Positions 53,805-63,331 of a DNA stretch of 64,000 bases are shown here, one piece after another (within the stretch, counting starts at the first letter, position 1; the number at the start of each line of letters is the position of its first letter). The notes beneath the pieces are model-generated. The model was not told the DNA's origin. It made no database searches and saw only the letters and a list, made by a program, of their open reading frames with translations. The stretch is from Microscilla marina ATCC 23134 (GTDB lineage: Bacteria; Bacteroidota; Bacteroidia; Cytophagales; Microscillaceae): assembly GCF_000169175.1 (NCBI RefSeq), contig NZ_AAWS01000015.1:124001-188000 (forward strand). The letters run 5' to 3'. The position numbers and the translations under genes were made by a program.

Positions 53805-54224
53805 TTATTTAATTTCTCTGATCGCCATCGTGATTCTACTGGTACACACCAGTTTTTCGTCTTCGTTGCGAATGTTTATTTGCCACACATGGGTACTTCT
53901 GCCAATGTGCAATGGGGTAGCTTTGCCGTATACATACCCGTTTTTTACTCCCCGTATATGATTGGCGTTAATTTCCAGGCCTACACAAAAATATTTTTTG
54001 GTATCTACGGAAAGGGTAGCGGCTATGCTGCCCAAGGTTTCGGCGAGTACTACCGAAGCGCCTCCATGAAGCAATCCCATCGGTTGGTGAGTACGTTGAT
54101 CTACCGGCATTTTGCCACATAAATAGTCGGTACCTACTTCTGTAATTTCAATGCCTACATGTCCTACCATGCAGTTTTTCCCACCTTGGTTTAATATTTC
54201 GGGAGTAACATCAGTATTTAGCAT
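53805..54224 (-). CDS. Hotdog-fold thioesterase, probable DHNA-CoA hydrolase
   Basis: This 139-residue protein starts at the ATG at 54224 (MLNTDVTPEILNQ). It has the PaaI/MenI-type core MPVDQRTHQPMGLLHGGASVV followed by LAETLGSIAA. The HGG motif and the downstream Glu match hotdog thioesterases. The position next to isochorismate synthase suggests it removes CoA from 1,4-dihydroxy-2-naphthoyl-CoA in menaquinone synthesis. That role is inferred from context; other acyl-CoA substrates are possible. Confidence 0.82.
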   Translation of the reverse strand: MLNTDVTPEILNQGGKNCMVGHVGIEITEVGTDYLCGKMPVDQRTHQPMGLLHGGASVVLAETLGSIAATLSVDTKKYFCVGLEINANHIRGVKNGYVYGKATPLHIGRSTHVWQINIRNEDEKLVCTSRITMAIREIK

Positions 54225-54442
54225 AAAAAATTGTATTCTTGTAAAGTGAGCAATTGCCTCCAATGGGTAGGTAGTCAGACAAAACAGGCTTTAATTTAGC
54301 AAATAATTGAGCGTCACTATTTTGGCTTGTCCTGTACATCTATTAATTTGAAACCTACTTTCAAACAAAACGAAAAAACTGAATGTTTTAAGAATGGGTA
54401 AAAAATAACCGTTCATTAAAACAGCGATAAAATTAGACAATT

Positions 54443-55072
54443 TTGAAAACAAAAAAAATATACCTTATAAGACACGGACAAACTGAGTATAATTTACAGG
54501 GAATAGTACAAGGCAGCGGGGTAGATTCTGACTTGAACGCCACCGGACAACGCCAGGCAGCCCTGTTTTTTGATATGTACAAATCAGTGAAGTTTGATAA
54601 AATTTATACTTCTAAACTTAAGCGTAGCATTCAATCTGTTCAGCGTTTTATCGACGCGGGCATTCCGGTAGAACACTACTCAGGGTTGAACGAGATCAAT
54701 TGGGGAAGCCGGGAAGGACGTAAAATAAGCGAAGAAGACGATGCGTATTACCACGAGTTGGTCAGGAAATGGGGCGAAGGAGAGGTAGATTTGCCTATAG
54801 AAGGAGGGGAGAGCCCCGTGATGTTGCAAGAGCGACAAAAACCCGTATTGGATAAAATATTATCACGCGAAGAGGAAAAAACGGTGTTGATATGTATGCA
54901 CGGGCGGGCAATGCGGGCTTTTTTGGCATTGATGCTCAACTATCACCTGAAAGACATGGACAAGTTTGAACATACCAATTTGTGTTTGTATGAACTAAAC
55001 TACACTGGCAATATGTTTACCGTAGATCGTTACTGTGACATTACCCACCTCAAACCCATGGAAGAGCAATAA
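54443..55072 (+). CDS. Histidine phosphatase superfamily protein
   Basis: This 209-residue protein has the phosphohistidine motif IRHGQTEYN (His at residue 10) and a second conserved His in CMHGRAMRAF (about residue 152). It also has GSGVDSDLNATGQRQA and YTSKLKRSIQSVQRF, as in phosphoglycerate-mutase-like phosphatases. An in-frame stop lies nine bases upstream of the TTG at 54443, and the next ATG is 45 codons further in, past the active-site His. The start is therefore almost certainly the TTG. Substrate unknown. Confidence 0.88.
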   Translation: MKTKKIYLIRHGQTEYNLQGIVQGSGVDSDLNATGQRQAALFFDMYKSVKFDKIYTSKLKRSIQSVQRFIDAGIPVEHYSGLNEINWGSREGRKISEEDDAYYHELVRKWGEGEVDLPIEGGESPVMLQERQKPVLDKILSREEEKTVLICMHGRAMRAFLALMLNYHLKDMDKFEHTNLCLYELNYTGNMFTVDRYCDITHLKPMEEQ

Positions 55073-55101
55073 GCATTGTAAGCCAGTGCATATTCTAAAA
55101 A

Positions 55102-55184
55102 AAACTGTCTCATCATAGATTTAGCCATACCTGCCAGATTTTTACAACCCGGCAGGTGTAACTATTTGAATGATGAGACAGTTT
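55102..55184. terminator. Nested stem-loop between convergent genes
   Basis: A perfect 15-bp outer stem (55102-55116 with 55170-55184) encloses an inner 7-bp stem (ACCTGCC 55129-55135 with GGCAGGT 55151-55157). It lies between the phosphatase gene and the patatin gene and may act in both directions. Confidence 0.7.
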
Positions 55185-55252
55185 CTTGCTTTTGTATAGG
55201 TGATCATGAATTGCTGGAAGAACCGAGCAACTTAGAAGCAAGCGCCAAGCCC

Positions 55253-56266
55253 TTAAGCATTGGCAATCAGCATATCCACTATTTTGTTTATTTTGTCTTC
55301 GTTGTCCAGTGCCGACTCGCTGCCATCAGCCCTTAGGTTAATCAAGTTTTCCTTGCCGGCATTGTCCATACCCGACACTGCGTGCACCAGTTTAGGCTCA
55401 ATTCGATAGTATTGGTCTGGTTTGCCTACGGCGTCAAAAATCTGTTTGAGTTGATAGTCTACCGTTTGAGAAACCCCCTTCATCATGATATCAATCAAAG
55501 GTTTGATCCAGCCAATCGCCCCCCAGTCTTTGGCTTTTTCATATTCGTACGAGTACTTGGTGCTACCTGTACCTATAGATACCATCATCATTTCTGAAGC
55601 AGTAGGCTTTATTTTATCCTCCCCAAAATCTAATTTTCGGGTAGCCGCATACGCACAAAGCGTAGGGTTGTTTACATACACCCCGCCATCTATGAGGGCA
55701 TACTTTACTTCGGCAAAAGACGTCGCATGGTTGGGCTCAAAATAGGTGGGAGCGGCTGAGGTAGAGCGTGCTACATCGCGCATATAAAAGTCATACCCTT
55801 TGTTGTCGATAGCTTTATGACGTTTAAAAAAATGAGGATTACTTCGCTCTATGTCATACGATGTAATCAGGCATTCTTTGATCATTTCGCTGAGCTTTGC
55901 ATTTCCCAGGTATTTTTCGAGGGCTTCTTCCATGGGAGCCGATGGATACTTTTCGTTGGTAATGCCACCAAAGCTGAACATTTTTTTCTTAAAAATATCT
56001 CCTCCGTTTTCCAGGTAAAGGTTCACTGCTTGTTCGGCAGTGTATTTGGGGCGTCCGCTTTCGTCGGGGGTGAGGTAAATGGCACACAAAATACCACCAG
56101 TACTAGTGCCCGCCATCAGGTCAAAATAATCGGCGAGACGGGCTTCAGGGTTATTGGTTTTCTTTTGTAGTTGTTGTTCAATTGCCACCATTATTTGTCC
56201 GGGCAGCACCCCTCTTATTCCCCCTCCATCGATAGACAAAACACGGGTAAGTTTTTTATTAGCCAT
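55253..56266 (-). CDS. Patatin-like phospholipase
   Basis: This 337-residue protein starts at the ATG at 56266 (MANKKLTRVLSID). It has the oxyanion loop DGGGIRGVLPG, the nucleophile elbow AGTSTGGILC (Ser) and the catalytic-dyad Asp in LIDGGVYVNNP. It lacks a signal peptide and resembles cytoplasmic patatin lipases. Patatins also occur as effectors of CBASS anti-phage systems, but no cyclase or CD-NTase gene lies next to it here. A metabolic phospholipase is thus the simpler reading. Confidence 0.92.
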   Translation of the reverse strand: MANKKLTRVLSIDGGGIRGVLPGQIMVAIEQQLQKKTNNPEARLADYFDLMAGTSTGGILCAIYLTPDESGRPKYTAEQAVNLYLENGGDIFKKKMFSFGGITNEKYPSAPMEEALEKYLGNAKLSEMIKECLITSYDIERSNPHFFKRHKAIDNKGYDFYMRDVARSTSAAPTYFEPNHATSFAEVKYALIDGGVYVNNPTLCAYAATRKLDFGEDKIKPTASEMMMVSIGTGSTKYSYEYEKAKDWGAIGWIKPLIDIMMKGVSQTVDYQLKQIFDAVGKPDQYYRIEPKLVHAVSGMDNAGKENLINLRADGSESALDNEDKINKIVDMLIANA

Positions 56267-56465
56267 AATATGCAAAAGGTTTGTTTCAATTCTCCAACAC
56301 TTTTTTGTGTCCGTTGTTCTGCTCTAGCCAGCGGGTGTATACCCTGAACTTTGTAAGCGGTTGATTGTCAATATAATGTTACATACTTATGCTCACGCAA
56401 CGGCTTTTAACTGCTTTTTGTAAGTTGCTGAAAATCAGGAGTATATAAAAGTATGATTGCCTATG

Positions 56466-56514
56466 AACCGAATCTACAGCAGTTTGCTGTGATGAGTTCA
56501 ACGCAGTTAAACAG
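56466..56514 (+). repeat. Dispersed repeat family C, copy 2
   Basis: It matches the complement of 50380-50428 (AACCGAATCTACAGCAG...CAACGCAGTTAAACAG) with about four differences. It lies in the 530-base gap 56267-56796, which also holds family A copy 3 and no gene. Confidence 0.8.
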
Positions 56515-56663
56515 GGTATAGCTTGCGACTTGTCGCTTGAAGCTTGCCCTCTGTTGGGGCTATAGACTTCCATCTGCCGATTTTATAAACCATTAAAAAT
56601 CAATGCATTATAAAATCGGTAAGTTGCTTGTAGAGCAGCCTCAAACTTGAAGCTTGTCGCTAA

Positions 56664-56696
56664 AAGCACCGATGTGCATCGGCATCTAAGGACTTG
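56664..56696 (+). repeat. Dispersed repeat family A, copy 3
   Basis: It reads AAGCACCGATGTGCATCGGC followed by ATCTAAGGACTTG. It lies 150 bases after family C copy 2, in the same order as at 50336-50428 on the other strand. Confidence 0.8.
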
Positions 56697-56796
56697 AGGC
56701 TGTAGAGGCTATCAACTGAATGCTGCGGACTACTGTTGTTTACAACAAGCTAATATTATGTATTTTCTGATAGCAATACAAACCTTCCCTCGAAAA

Positions 56797-57885
56797 TTAT
56801 TCAACAAAACCTGGCAGTTCTTCCCAAAACTTTTTGGGCTGGTACTCTAACTGGTCCTTCACTATAGTCAATGGCGAACCTATGTTGTTATGATACAAGC
56901 CACCGGTACCCAAACCATGCACTGTTCCTTCGTCGTATTCGGCGGTAAACTGAGCAATGGCATTCAGCCCAATGTTAGACTCTAGCGCCGAAGTAATCCA
57001 CCAACCAATTTTTCTGCGTTTGGCAAGGTCAATCCATTCTTTGGTGGCAATAAAACCACCCAATAAGGTAGGCTTGAGTATAATGTAAGGCGGTTGGATC
57101 ACCTCCAACAGTTTTTCTTTTTCGTTGATAGACAGTTTTCCAATCAACTCCTCGTCTAAGGCAATAGGAATGGGGCTTTCCTGGCAAAGTTTACGCATAC
57201 TTGCCAATTGATTGGGGCGAATGGGTTGTTCTATAGAGTGCAAGTCAAACTGACTCAGCTTTTCCAGCTTTTTTAAGGCATCTTTAGGGCTAAAAGCGCC
57301 ATTGGCATCTACCCTAAGGGTGACCTGATCGGCAGTAAAACGTTCTCTGATGTTGGCAAGCAGGGCACACTCCTGGTCAAAATCTATGGCTCCTATTTTC
57401 ATTTTTATACAACCAAAACCCTGTCCCAGCTTTTGGGCTATTTGTTGTTGCATAAACCCAGGTTCTCCCATCCATATCAATCCGTTGATGGGCAGCAACT
57501 GTTTGCCTTGGTAAAACCTGTTTTGGTAAATTTGTTTCACTCCTCCGTTTTTCCAATCCAGAAAAGCCATCTCAATACCAAACCGAATGGCAGGAAACCC
57601 TGCGGGTACCAGGTTAGATATTTCGTTAATTTCATAACGGGCGGGCTGATCTATGGCCAGGTCTTCTATATTTTCAATAATTTGACTAAGTTGCTCCTCA
57701 AAGTCTGGGCGATAGTCTATGCTCAAACCCTTAAGGGGGGCTGCTTCGCCTATGCCAGCCCTGTCAGGCGAGCTACTGTCCCACATTTTGATATAGTATA
57801 CCGGGTGTTCGGTGAGCGCCCCGCGTGAAGTTCCGGCTTCAAACTTAAATTGTAACGTATGTTTCTGATAACTGAGCTTTAGCAT
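56797..57885 (-). CDS. menC: o-Succinylbenzoate synthase (enolase superfamily)
   Basis: This 362-residue enolase-superfamily enzyme has the catalytic lysine pair in IKMKIG, metal ligands in LRVDANGAF, HSIEQPIRP and LDEEL, and the second-side lysine in LKPTLLGGF. These match o-succinylbenzoate synthase and the closely related muconate-lactonising group. The presence of isochorismate synthase and a hotdog thioesterase nearby favours MenC, the menaquinone step after MenD/MenH. A dipeptide epimerase cannot be fully excluded by eye. Monocistronic. Confidence 0.85.
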   Translation of the reverse strand: MLKLSYQKHTLQFKFEAGTSRGALTEHPVYYIKMWDSSSPDRAGIGEAAPLKGLSIDYRPDFEEQLSQIIENIEDLAIDQPARYEINEISNLVPAGFPAIRFGIEMAFLDWKNGGVKQIYQNRFYQGKQLLPINGLIWMGEPGFMQQQIAQKLGQGFGCIKMKIGAIDFDQECALLANIRERFTADQVTLRVDANGAFSPKDALKKLEKLSQFDLHSIEQPIRPNQLASMRKLCQESPIPIALDEELIGKLSINEKEKLLEVIQPPYIILKPTLLGGFIATKEWIDLAKRRKIGWWITSALESNIGLNAIAQFTAEYDEGTVHGLGTGGLYHNNIGSPLTIVKDQLEYQPKKFWEELPGFVE

Positions 57886-58080
57886 ACAGCAGCATGTTTA
57901 TTGGCAAAGAGGCAACCAAAAAATGTATCTTATCCTGCCGTTGTCGTGGGTTTGTAAAAACACGCGCACCAGCAGTGATGGCCTACAAAAAATGGTTTCC
58001 CTTTCTATTGTAAATGATTCAAAACATTCAAGCAAACAATTTTCCACAATCATTTTTAACCTTAATTTTTGTAAAAAAAA

Positions 58081-58659
58081 ATGCATCCTTTATTTGCCCA
58101 CATTTCTCAAGAAGTAGCCATCACCCCTGACGACTTCAATCAAACACTGCATTACTTTGACCATATTCATTGCAAAAAAAAACAACTCATGATTAGGGCA
58201 GGCGAGTCGGTGTCACGCCAGTATTTTGTGATCAAGGGGTGTTTGCGTTCTTTTCTGATAGACGACCACGACCGGGAGTACACGGTGCAGTTTGGCATAG
58301 AAAACTGGTGGATGAGTGATTTTACGGCTTATTTTACCGGAGCAAAATCTATCTTGTATCTAGAGTGTATAGAAAACTGTGAGCTGTTGGCGATCAGTAA
58401 AAGTTCCATGGATAAGTTGTATACTTATGTGCCTACATTAGAGCATTTTTTCAGGCAAAAACTAGAGCGGGCCTTTGTTTCCTTTCAAAAAAGAATTATA
58501 TCAAATTTGCATAAATCTGCCGAAGAGCGTTATTATGATTTCCTTGCCCAATACCCTGACATAGAACAGCGAGTGCGCAACTACCAGATTGCGTCTTATT
58601 TGGGGATCACCCCCGAAAGTTTGAGTCGTATCAGGACAGGCAGGACCCAAAAAGGGTAG
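58081..58659 (+). CDS. Crp/Fnr family transcriptional regulator
   Basis: This 192-residue protein has an N-terminal cyclic-nucleotide-binding-like barrel (LMIRAGESVSRQYFVIKGCL) and a C-terminal winged helix (YQIASYLGITPESLSRIRTG). Many Bacteroidota Crp-like proteins of this length lack the conserved cAMP-binding residues, and no clear RxS pair is visible here. It lies just before the large toxin gene (203-base gap) and could regulate it; that is inference. Confidence 0.88.
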   Translation: MHPLFAHISQEVAITPDDFNQTLHYFDHIHCKKKQLMIRAGESVSRQYFVIKGCLRSFLIDDHDREYTVQFGIENWWMSDFTAYFTGAKSILYLECIENCELLAISKSSMDKLYTYVPTLEHFFRQKLERAFVSFQKRIISNLHKSAEERYYDFLAQYPDIEQRVRNYQIASYLGITPESLSRIRTGRTQKG

Positions 58660-58862
58660 GTTTTTACAAGGCGTCAAGCACCGGGCAATTGTAGTTTTAT
58701 ACGATGCCAGCTCAAGCTTACACCTCAGCCCCACGCCTCAAATACGTATGCTATAGTTTGTGAAAACCAAAATAACTTTTTCTCTTTGCTTTATACTTTC
58801 AAAACCCTTATTTTAGCTCCATAAAACACCCCCAACTACTTGTATATCCTTTTCGCAAAACT

Positions 58863-61800
58863 ATGGGAGACAAATATAAACAACGATATGACAATAAGTC
58901 TGGCAAACAAAATAATAGCCAGGAAACCATCAGTCCCAAGGAGTTTCAAAGGCGCATTGAGTTTTATAAAAAACGTGCTGAGGAACAACAGCGTGAACGC
59001 GAAGAACAGCTCAAACAAGAAAAACTAGCCCAGGAAAACCAAGAAAAAGAGCACAAGGGTAAAGAGGAGCAAAAGCCATTGGGAGGTGATACGTCTACCA
59101 GACAAGACACCCCTACCAAAAAGCAAGACTTGCCTTTTCAGGAATTGTCTACCGAAGAACAGTTTATAATATTGGAGGAGCAACGCCGCCAACGCTGGAT
59201 AGCCGAAGGCAAAATAAGCCCCCCAACAAAAGACAAAAAAGAAGAAACCTCTCCCAAAAAACAACCCAACGAGCAACTCGACACGCTGCAGCAAAAAACA
59301 AAAGTGCCTGACACTACAGGTAGCCCGGACAAAGACAAAAAAGAAACTTCTGATACCTTAAGAAGTCACCCGCTAAAGTCTACCAAACAGAAGACAACCA
59401 AACAGACAATGAGTGAGTCGGGTACCGAGCTTAAGCAAGGCACGCAGCCCAATACCGACAAGTTGGGCAATACCAAGGGCACCAAAACACCTTCGCCTAC
59501 CCCAAAAACCGATACTACGGGCAACGCCCCCAAAGAAGAAGTAAAAGAAGTTCCCCAAGAAAAGGAAAAAAAGAAAAAAGACATTCAACTGGACAAAAGC
59601 AGTTCAGAAGGTTTTATAAATAGCCTGACCAGCTTGCCCGTGTCAGACCTTGCCGAGGGCTTGAAACAAAAAACTGAGGCAGGTAGTATTTTGAAAGGCG
59701 AAAGCGATGATGTAAAGAAAAAAACCGAAGAAAAGCATCGCCAACCTGCCCCCACGGGACTATCGGCGGATGACTCGCAAAAACGAGAAAGCAAACAGAA
59801 AAAAGCGGCAAAATTGCAAGAAGTGGGCAAAGTGCGCGGGGTAAATGTAAAAGACAACCCCCAAGGCAAGGCAGTAAAAGAAGGGCATACGACCCAAAAA
59901 CCTGGAGTACCCGAATCGCAAAGCCCCCTACAAGTGGCAAGGCGCTTTTTCGACAAGCTCTTTAGTTGGTTTGGCTCCGGGTCGGTGCAAGCCACTGTCC
60001 AAAAAAGCTTACACCAACTGCCCACCAAAGACAACAGCGTGAACACCAGCCCTGGCACCGTGCCCAAGGTAGACCTGGAGGGCAAAGAAGCGCCCGACCG
60101 CCAAAACCAACAACTGCAACAAGAGAAAGATCAAGAAACCGACACCGCCCACCAAAAAGCCCAAAACGAGCCGAACAAAGACTTTGGCGAAAACGACATT
60201 TATCCTGAGGATAAAAAAGAAGAGTTGAACCCCAATTTTGAGTTCAGCCCTTCGCCCGAAACCTCGCTGACACAACTCAACCCCGAAGGCATTCCTACCT
60301 TATCGAGCGAAGCCGAAGCCCACCTCAACCAAAGCATGCAAGGGCAAATAGGGGGCAAAACCGAGCAAGAAAAAGCCAAAATCACGAAGGCAAAACAAGA
60401 CAAAGAAACGGGTTTTAAAAAGGCAAACGAAGAGCACGAGCTGAGCGTAGAGAAAAAGATTGAAGAAACCACCGCCGCCCAAACTCAAGCCCAACTAAAA
60501 GCCAATGCCGAGGTGGACAGCCAACGCGAGCAATGGAAAAAAGAGAATGACGATATTCTGAAAAACTACGAGGATGAGTCGGGCAAAGAACGCCAAAAAG
60601 TAGACAGTCAAGTACAGAAAAAGACCGACGACACCAACGCGGAGGTAAAACAAAAGTACCGCGAAGCACAGCAAAAAGCCGAAGCCCAAAAACGCGCCAA
60701 AGAAAAAGAGGCGGAAGCCAAAAAAGCTGAAGCCGACAAAAAAGAACCCAGCTTTTGGGACCGTGCCGTCAATGCAGTCAAAGGCTTTTTTGAGGGTTTG
60801 AAAAAAGCCATCAATTTTATATTTGACCAATTGCGCAAGGCAGTGAAGGCAATCATTGAAGGGGTGAAAAAGCTTGCCAATGGTCTGATAGAGCTCGCCC
60901 GCAAGGCCATAGTGGGCATGATCAAGGCGTTTGGCGAAGCACTGAAGGCACTGGTGACTGTAGCCTTGGCGGCTTTCCCGAAGCTTGCCAAACGGATAAA
61001 CGCCCTGATAGACAAGGCGGTAAACTTGGCGGTGAAAGCCGTAAACACCCTTGCCGAGGGCTTGAAAAAGGCAGTAAACGCCCTGCTCGATGTGCTGGGC
61101 AAGGCACTGGACGCGGTGCTGGCGCTTTACCAAAAAATGTATAACTTGGTGCTGGATGCGTTGGAGTTTATTGCGGTAGGAATCATAGAAATTATGCGCG
61201 GCATTGCCAACCTTATTTCAGCCGCCCGCCGTTCGCCCGATTATTTCTGGGGGCAAATGTCAGAAGAATTGTTGGGGGCGGACATCACGAAACCTTTGCC
61301 GGGCGAAGTAGTAGTGAAAGATACCAAAGACGCGGTGAAGGCAGCCGAAGAACAAGGCAAAATCACCCAGCAAGACACCCAAGTACTCAAAAAAACCAAG
61401 CTGGAGGCTAAAGATGTAAAGGTAGACCCGGTGGTACAAAACCCGATACTGAGCCCCGAACTGCAAAAACTGATTGCGGGCTTGCCCGAAGGCAAAGAAC
61501 TGGAGTTTGGCGAACAGCCCGACCTCGACCAAAAGAAAAATGTAGAAACAATAAAGCAAGAAGCAGCGGGCGTGGCAAGTACCGAAGCCAAGAACGCCCA
61601 AGCCACCAACACCAACCAAACAAGCACCACCACTACCGATACCAAACAAACTCAAGGCAGCACCAAAGAAGGACAAATAGGACCTTTTGCCGGACCCATG
61701 GAACGTTTGGGCTACCTGACGGGCACGATGAAAAAAGCGGTGAGCGAATGGTGGACCAAAAACAAGGTCACCGTCATTATTGGTTTGGTGGCGGGCATTG

Positions 61801-63326
61801 CGGGGCTTATTCTCGCCAACATTGCCACAGGAGGCGCTATTATGGCAGCCTTGCCCTTGCTGTTGCAAATAGTGGGGGCAATCTTCACGGGCATTGGCAT
61901 ACTCGACATGGCAAAACACTTTGGTAAATACTTGAGCCAAGCCTTTCCAGATAAAACTATAGCAGGCGGCGCCAAAAGTCTGGCGCGTGGCTTGGCGGCG
62001 CTCACGATCGAGCTGATCTTCTCGCTATTGTTTGGCGGCAAGGCATTGCTCAAGAGCGCCAAGAAGGGCATCAAAACTGTAGCGAAGAAAGGAGTAAAAG
62101 GAGCGGTGAAAGCAGGCACCAAAGCCGCTCGCAAAAGTGCGGTGAAAGGCATCAAAAACACCGCGCAAAACTTTAAAGATTTGGGCGGCGTGGCACGCGA
62201 TGGTTGGGGTGCTTTGATGAAAAACGGTAAGATGATTTTCTCTGGGGCAAAACGTGGGGTCATCAGCGGGGCTAAAACCCTGGACGATGTGGCGAAGAGG
62301 TTGGCGAAGAAGTTTCGATTTAAGAAGTTTAAGATTGTCATCAAAAAGCGTCGCTTCCAGATTTTAGGAGAGTTTAACCCTTGGGTTTTGTTGGCGGATG
62401 GGAAGGTTGTAGAAGTAGATCAGAAAGACTTACCAAGAGGAAAAACAGCCAAACTTGGCGATAGTGTTATTTATAAACCCAAAGGAGCTTCAAAAGGAGA
62501 ACATGGATATATTATTGGAGAAAAAACCTATGCTGGGGGTAAGGGGAGTAGTTTTGTAGAAGACTTAAGAGACTCGGTAAAACAAGCAGATTTAGACGCA
62601 GTCAAAACAGGCAAAAAGCCAAAGTATACTAAAAATAAAAATGTATATGATAAGTTAAAGAAAAAAGGAGCTGGTAAAACTGGTAATGATGCAAGATACA
62701 AGTATATCTCTAATAATTCAGGAGTGCCTCGAAACCCTCACTTTAGAGAAAATTATTTTGCTTATTTGAAAAAACAGCATGGTATAGAGTTATCAGATAA
62801 TGCTGCTCGTTTGTTAAATGTACACCATGTAGCCCCAAACTTTCTGAAAGGTATTGATAAACTTCAAACTTTCTTGAAAAATAAAATGAAGTTTGATATT
62901 GATGAACTAAGGAACTCCATTGGATTACCTACAGTTGATGTAAAGGGCTTACGCGAAACAATTAAGGAGTTGGAAGACTTAAGCAAGTTAAGTAAACTTA
63001 AAGCAAGCCAAACTGTTAGAAAAGCTGATCTTGACAAGAAGCTTAATGATGCATTAGCTAAAATAAAAGATAAACACAAACTTGACTTAAATCCATCAGA
63101 GCTAGATGATGCTTTGAAGGAATTGAAGCGTTATGAAGGCAGGTCTGTGCATGAAGGTTATCACACAGCTTATTCAAAAGCTGTAGAGAAAAACTTAAAA
63201 CTCTTTGCTCAACGTTATGAAAAAGCCACTTCGGATAAAGTACGTGATATAATAAAAGGTGAATTTGATACTTATATTACTACTTTGAAAACTAAGTTGA
63301 GAAACGGAGAAATAGCCTTGCCTTAA
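58863..63326 (+). CDS. Polymorphic toxin with C-terminal AHH-type nuclease
   Basis: This 1487-residue protein lacks a signal peptide. Residues 1-570 are Lys/Gln/Pro/Thr-rich and low-complexity. Residues about 570-630 are a coiled coil, and 635-800 form long amphipathic helices (AVNAVKGFFEGLKKAINFIF). A hydrophobic segment near 965-1020 (VIIGLVAGIAGLILANIATG) may cross a membrane. A basic helical stretch then leads to the toxin module from about residue 1175. That module has the AHH-nuclease pattern: NVHHVAPNFLKG (His 1321-1322), a SIGLPTVDV strand and HEGYHTAYSKAV (His 1430/1434). Base composition falls abruptly near 62400. The layout resembles eCIS or other secreted polymorphic toxins. The delivery route is inferred. 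Confidence 0.85.
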   Translation: MGDKYKQRYDNKSGKQNNSQETISPKEFQRRIEFYKKRAEEQQREREEQLKQEKLAQENQEKEHKGKEEQKPLGGDTSTRQDTPTKKQDLPFQELSTEEQFIILEEQRRQRWIAEGKISPPTKDKKEETSPKKQPNEQLDTLQQKTKVPDTTGSPDKDKKETSDTLRSHPLKSTKQKTTKQTMSESGTELKQGTQPNTDKLGNTKGTKTPSPTPKTDTTGNAPKEEVKEVPQEKEKKKKDIQLDKSSSEGFINSLTSLPVSDLAEGLKQKTEAGSILKGESDDVKKKTEEKHRQPAPTGLSADDSQKRESKQKKAAKLQEVGKVRGVNVKDNPQGKAVKEGHTTQKPGVPESQSPLQVARRFFDKLFSWFGSGSVQATVQKSLHQLPTKDNSVNTSPGTVPKVDLEGKEAPDRQNQQLQQEKDQETDTAHQKAQNEPNKDFGENDIYPEDKKEELNPNFEFSPSPETSLTQLNPEGIPTLSSEAEAHLNQSMQGQIGGKTEQEKAKITKAKQDKETGFKKANEEHELSVEKKIEETTAAQTQAQLKANAEVDSQREQWKKENDDILKNYEDESGKERQKVDSQVQKKTDDTNAEVKQKYREAQQKAEAQKRAKEKEAEAKKAEADKKEPSFWDRAVNAVKGFFEGLKKAINFIFDQLRKAVKAIIEGVKKLANGLIELARKAIVGMIKAFGEALKALVTVALAAFPKLAKRINALIDKAVNLAVKAVNTLAEGLKKAVNALLDVLGKALDAVLALYQKMYNLVLDALEFIAVGIIEIMRGIANLISAARRSPDYFWGQMSEELLGADITKPLPGEVVVKDTKDAVKAAEEQGKITQQDTQVLKKTKLEAKDVKVDPVVQNPILSPELQKLIAGLPEGKELEFGEQPDLDQKKNVETIKQEAAGVASTEAKNAQATNTNQTSTTTTDTKQTQGSTKEGQIGPFAGPMERLGYLTGTMKKAVSEWWTKNKVTVIIGLVAGIAGLILANIATGGAIMAALPLLLQIVGAIFTGIGILDMAKHFGKYLSQAFPDKTIAGGAKSLARGLAALTIELIFSLLFGGKALLKSAKKGIKTVAKKGVKGAVKAGTKAARKSAVKGIKNTAQNFKDLGGVARDGWGALMKNGKMIFSGAKRGVISGAKTLDDVAKRLAKKFRFKKFKIVIKKRRFQILGEFNPWVLLADGKVVEVDQKDLPRGKTAKLGDSVIYKPKGASKGEHGYIIGEKTYAGGKGSSFVEDLRDSVKQADLDAVKTGKKPKYTKNKNVYDKLKKKGAGKTGNDARYKYISNNSGVPRNPHFRENYFAYLKKQHGIELSDNAARLLNVHHVAPNFLKGIDKLQTFLKNKMKFDIDELRNSIGLPTVDVKGLRETIKELEDLSKLSKLKASQTVRKADLDKKLNDALAKIKDKHKLDLNPSELDDALKELKRYEGRSVHEGYHTAYSKAVEKNLKLFAQRYEKATSDKVRDIIKGEFDTYITTLKTKLRNGEIALP

Positions 63327-63331
63327 AACTA

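Noticed and set aside
55253-56266. Patatin as a CBASS anti-phage effector
   Set aside because: No nucleotide cyclase, Cap2/Cap3 or other CBASS gene lies next to it; neighbours are menaquinone and phosphatase genes.
59025-61940. Long minus-strand open frames opposite the toxin gene
   Set aside because: They are shadows of the biased Lys/Gln/Ala codon use of the toxin; they lack plausible protein composition, starts and promoters.
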